Source of the DNA: an uncultured Pseudomonadota bacterium
GTDB taxonomy: Bacteria; Myxococcota_A; UBA796; GCA-2862545
NCBI GenBank assembly: GCA_903897935.1
Contig: CAIUDO010000689.1
Coordinates: 1 to 32,896 of the forward strand
Direction of reading: 5' to 3'
Length of the DNA: 32,896 nt
The position numbers were made by a program, and so were the translations under genes. Shown here in pieces: positions 32,696 to 32,896 of the stretch (position 1 is the first letter of the stretch; each line of letters opens with the position of its first letter). Below the pieces are notes generated by a model. It ran no database searches. It was not told the DNA's origin and was given only the letters and a program-made list of their open reading frames with translations.

Positions 32696-32896
32696 GCGCG
32701 CGTCAGAGGGCCCTGGCTGACGCCTCCGCCGCGAGCGGCGGAGCCGATCCCGGCTGTCAGCGGATTCGCGGCGGACCGGGCCCTTCTTCCGTTATCCGCC
32801 CTCCCGGCGGTCGCTCCGGTTCGGCCGACTACGTGGGACGAACCTTCGTCTCCCGTGGTCGGTGCGCGGCCCTGGCTGACGCCTCCGCCGCGAGCG
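32692..32896 (+). CDS. Possible repeat-containing ORF, cut by window edge
   Basis: An open frame of 68 codons from an ATG that overlaps the kinase stop (ATGA), with GGAGG four bases upstream, a start as well formed as the other coupled starts here. The product is rich in Arg, Gly, Ser and Ala and matches no family I know. ALADASAAS occurs at residues 7-15 and again at 60-68, a period of 53 codons. Against it being an ordinary gene: 18 of 68 codons end in A or T, many more than in neighbouring genes, and the GGAGG also arises from the Glu-Glu-Gly end of the kinase. It may equally be a non-coding repeat that happens to be open. Confidence 0.35.
   Translation, partial: MSARQRALADASAASGGADPGCQRIRGGPGPSSVIRPPGGRSGSADYVGRTFVSRGRCAALADASAAS
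32707..32784. other. Three nested inverted repeats (possible structured RNA)
   Basis: Within 78 bases three stems nest inside each other. AGGGCCC (32707-32713) can pair with GGGCCCT (32778-32784), GCTGAC (32716-32721) with GTCAGC (32756-32761), and CTCCGCCG (32724-32731) with CGGCGGAG (32736-32743) around loop CGAG. GCTGAC also sits in an alternative 7-bp stem (GCGTCAG 32700-32706 with CTGACGC 32717-32723). TTCTTCC follows, a weak U-rich tract, so a terminator for the kinase gene is one reading. Confidence 0.45.
32709..32737 (+). repeat. 29-bp direct repeat, copy 1
   Basis: Identical to 32868-32896, spaced 159 bases apart. It contains the left arms of the three nested stems. Confidence 0.9.
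32868..32896 (+). repeat. 29-bp direct repeat, copy 2, reaching the window edge
   Basis: Identical to 32709-32737 until the sequence ends, so the true repeat may be longer. Upstream flanks differ (GTCAGAG before copy 1, GGTGCGC before copy 2). Confidence 0.9.

Noticed and set aside
32709..32896. CRISPR array
   Set aside because: Only two copies, separated by 130 bases, far longer than CRISPR spacers, and no cas genes in the window.

Overview
The window is a very GC-rich bacterial segment whose gene content points to the Myxococcota (deltaproteobacterial lineage). Signs of this are three eukaryote-like Ser/Thr kinases, two of which visibly carry AAA/STAND-type ATPase and TPR modules, a von Willebrand A lipoprotein with HYDIN/ASPM-like repeats, an Asp-Thr-repeat FG-GAP lipoprotein, a GldA/F/G-type ABC system and a kinase with an HRDVSPHN loop. 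This is inference from gene content; no rRNA or other marker is present. Both ends are incomplete. A kinase runs off the left edge, and the right edge stops inside the second copy of a repeat, as a contig broken at a repeat would.

Layout. Positions 1-2515 (minus) hold an operon of an IPT/TIG lipoprotein, a subtilase-fold protein and a partial kinase. gpmI (plant-like phosphoglycerate mutase) diverges from it at 2608. A 41-codon ORF lies at 4242-4367 (minus), then a threonine aldolase at 4433-5437. A VWA lipoprotein coupled to a sugar nucleotidyltransferase occupies 5462-7998 (minus), with a sigma-54-like promoter in front. Malate dehydrogenase (8230-9207, minus) diverges from an unknown exported protein (9353-10495). 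A 1164-residue kinase/ATPase/TPR protein fills 10708-14202 (minus).

From 14510 to 18024 (plus) come ComF, a protein joining a sigma-region-4-like segment to an anti-sigma zinc motif and a membrane helix, a DUF167 protein and a PHP phosphoesterase. Positions 18038-21745 (minus) hold GldA-, GldF- and GldG-like genes followed by an SCP2-type protein. Positions 21895-25079 (plus) hold the FG-GAP/ASPIC lipoprotein coupled to a NAGPA-type glycosidase-like protein. A left-handed beta-helix protein lies at 25083-26330 (minus). Lon (26400-28709) is coupled to a 1329-residue kinase/pseudo-cyclase/ATPase/TPR protein (28706-32695). That gene overlaps a further open frame containing an in-frame 159-base repeat with nested inverted repeats, running to the window edge.

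Theme: central metabolism (gpmI, mdh, ltaE) and protein quality control (lon) are interleaved with large signalling proteins and envelope lipoproteins. Many neighbours overlap by ATGA or GTGA, so translational coupling is a consistent organising principle. No tRNA, rRNA, CRISPR array, transposase or phage gene was found.
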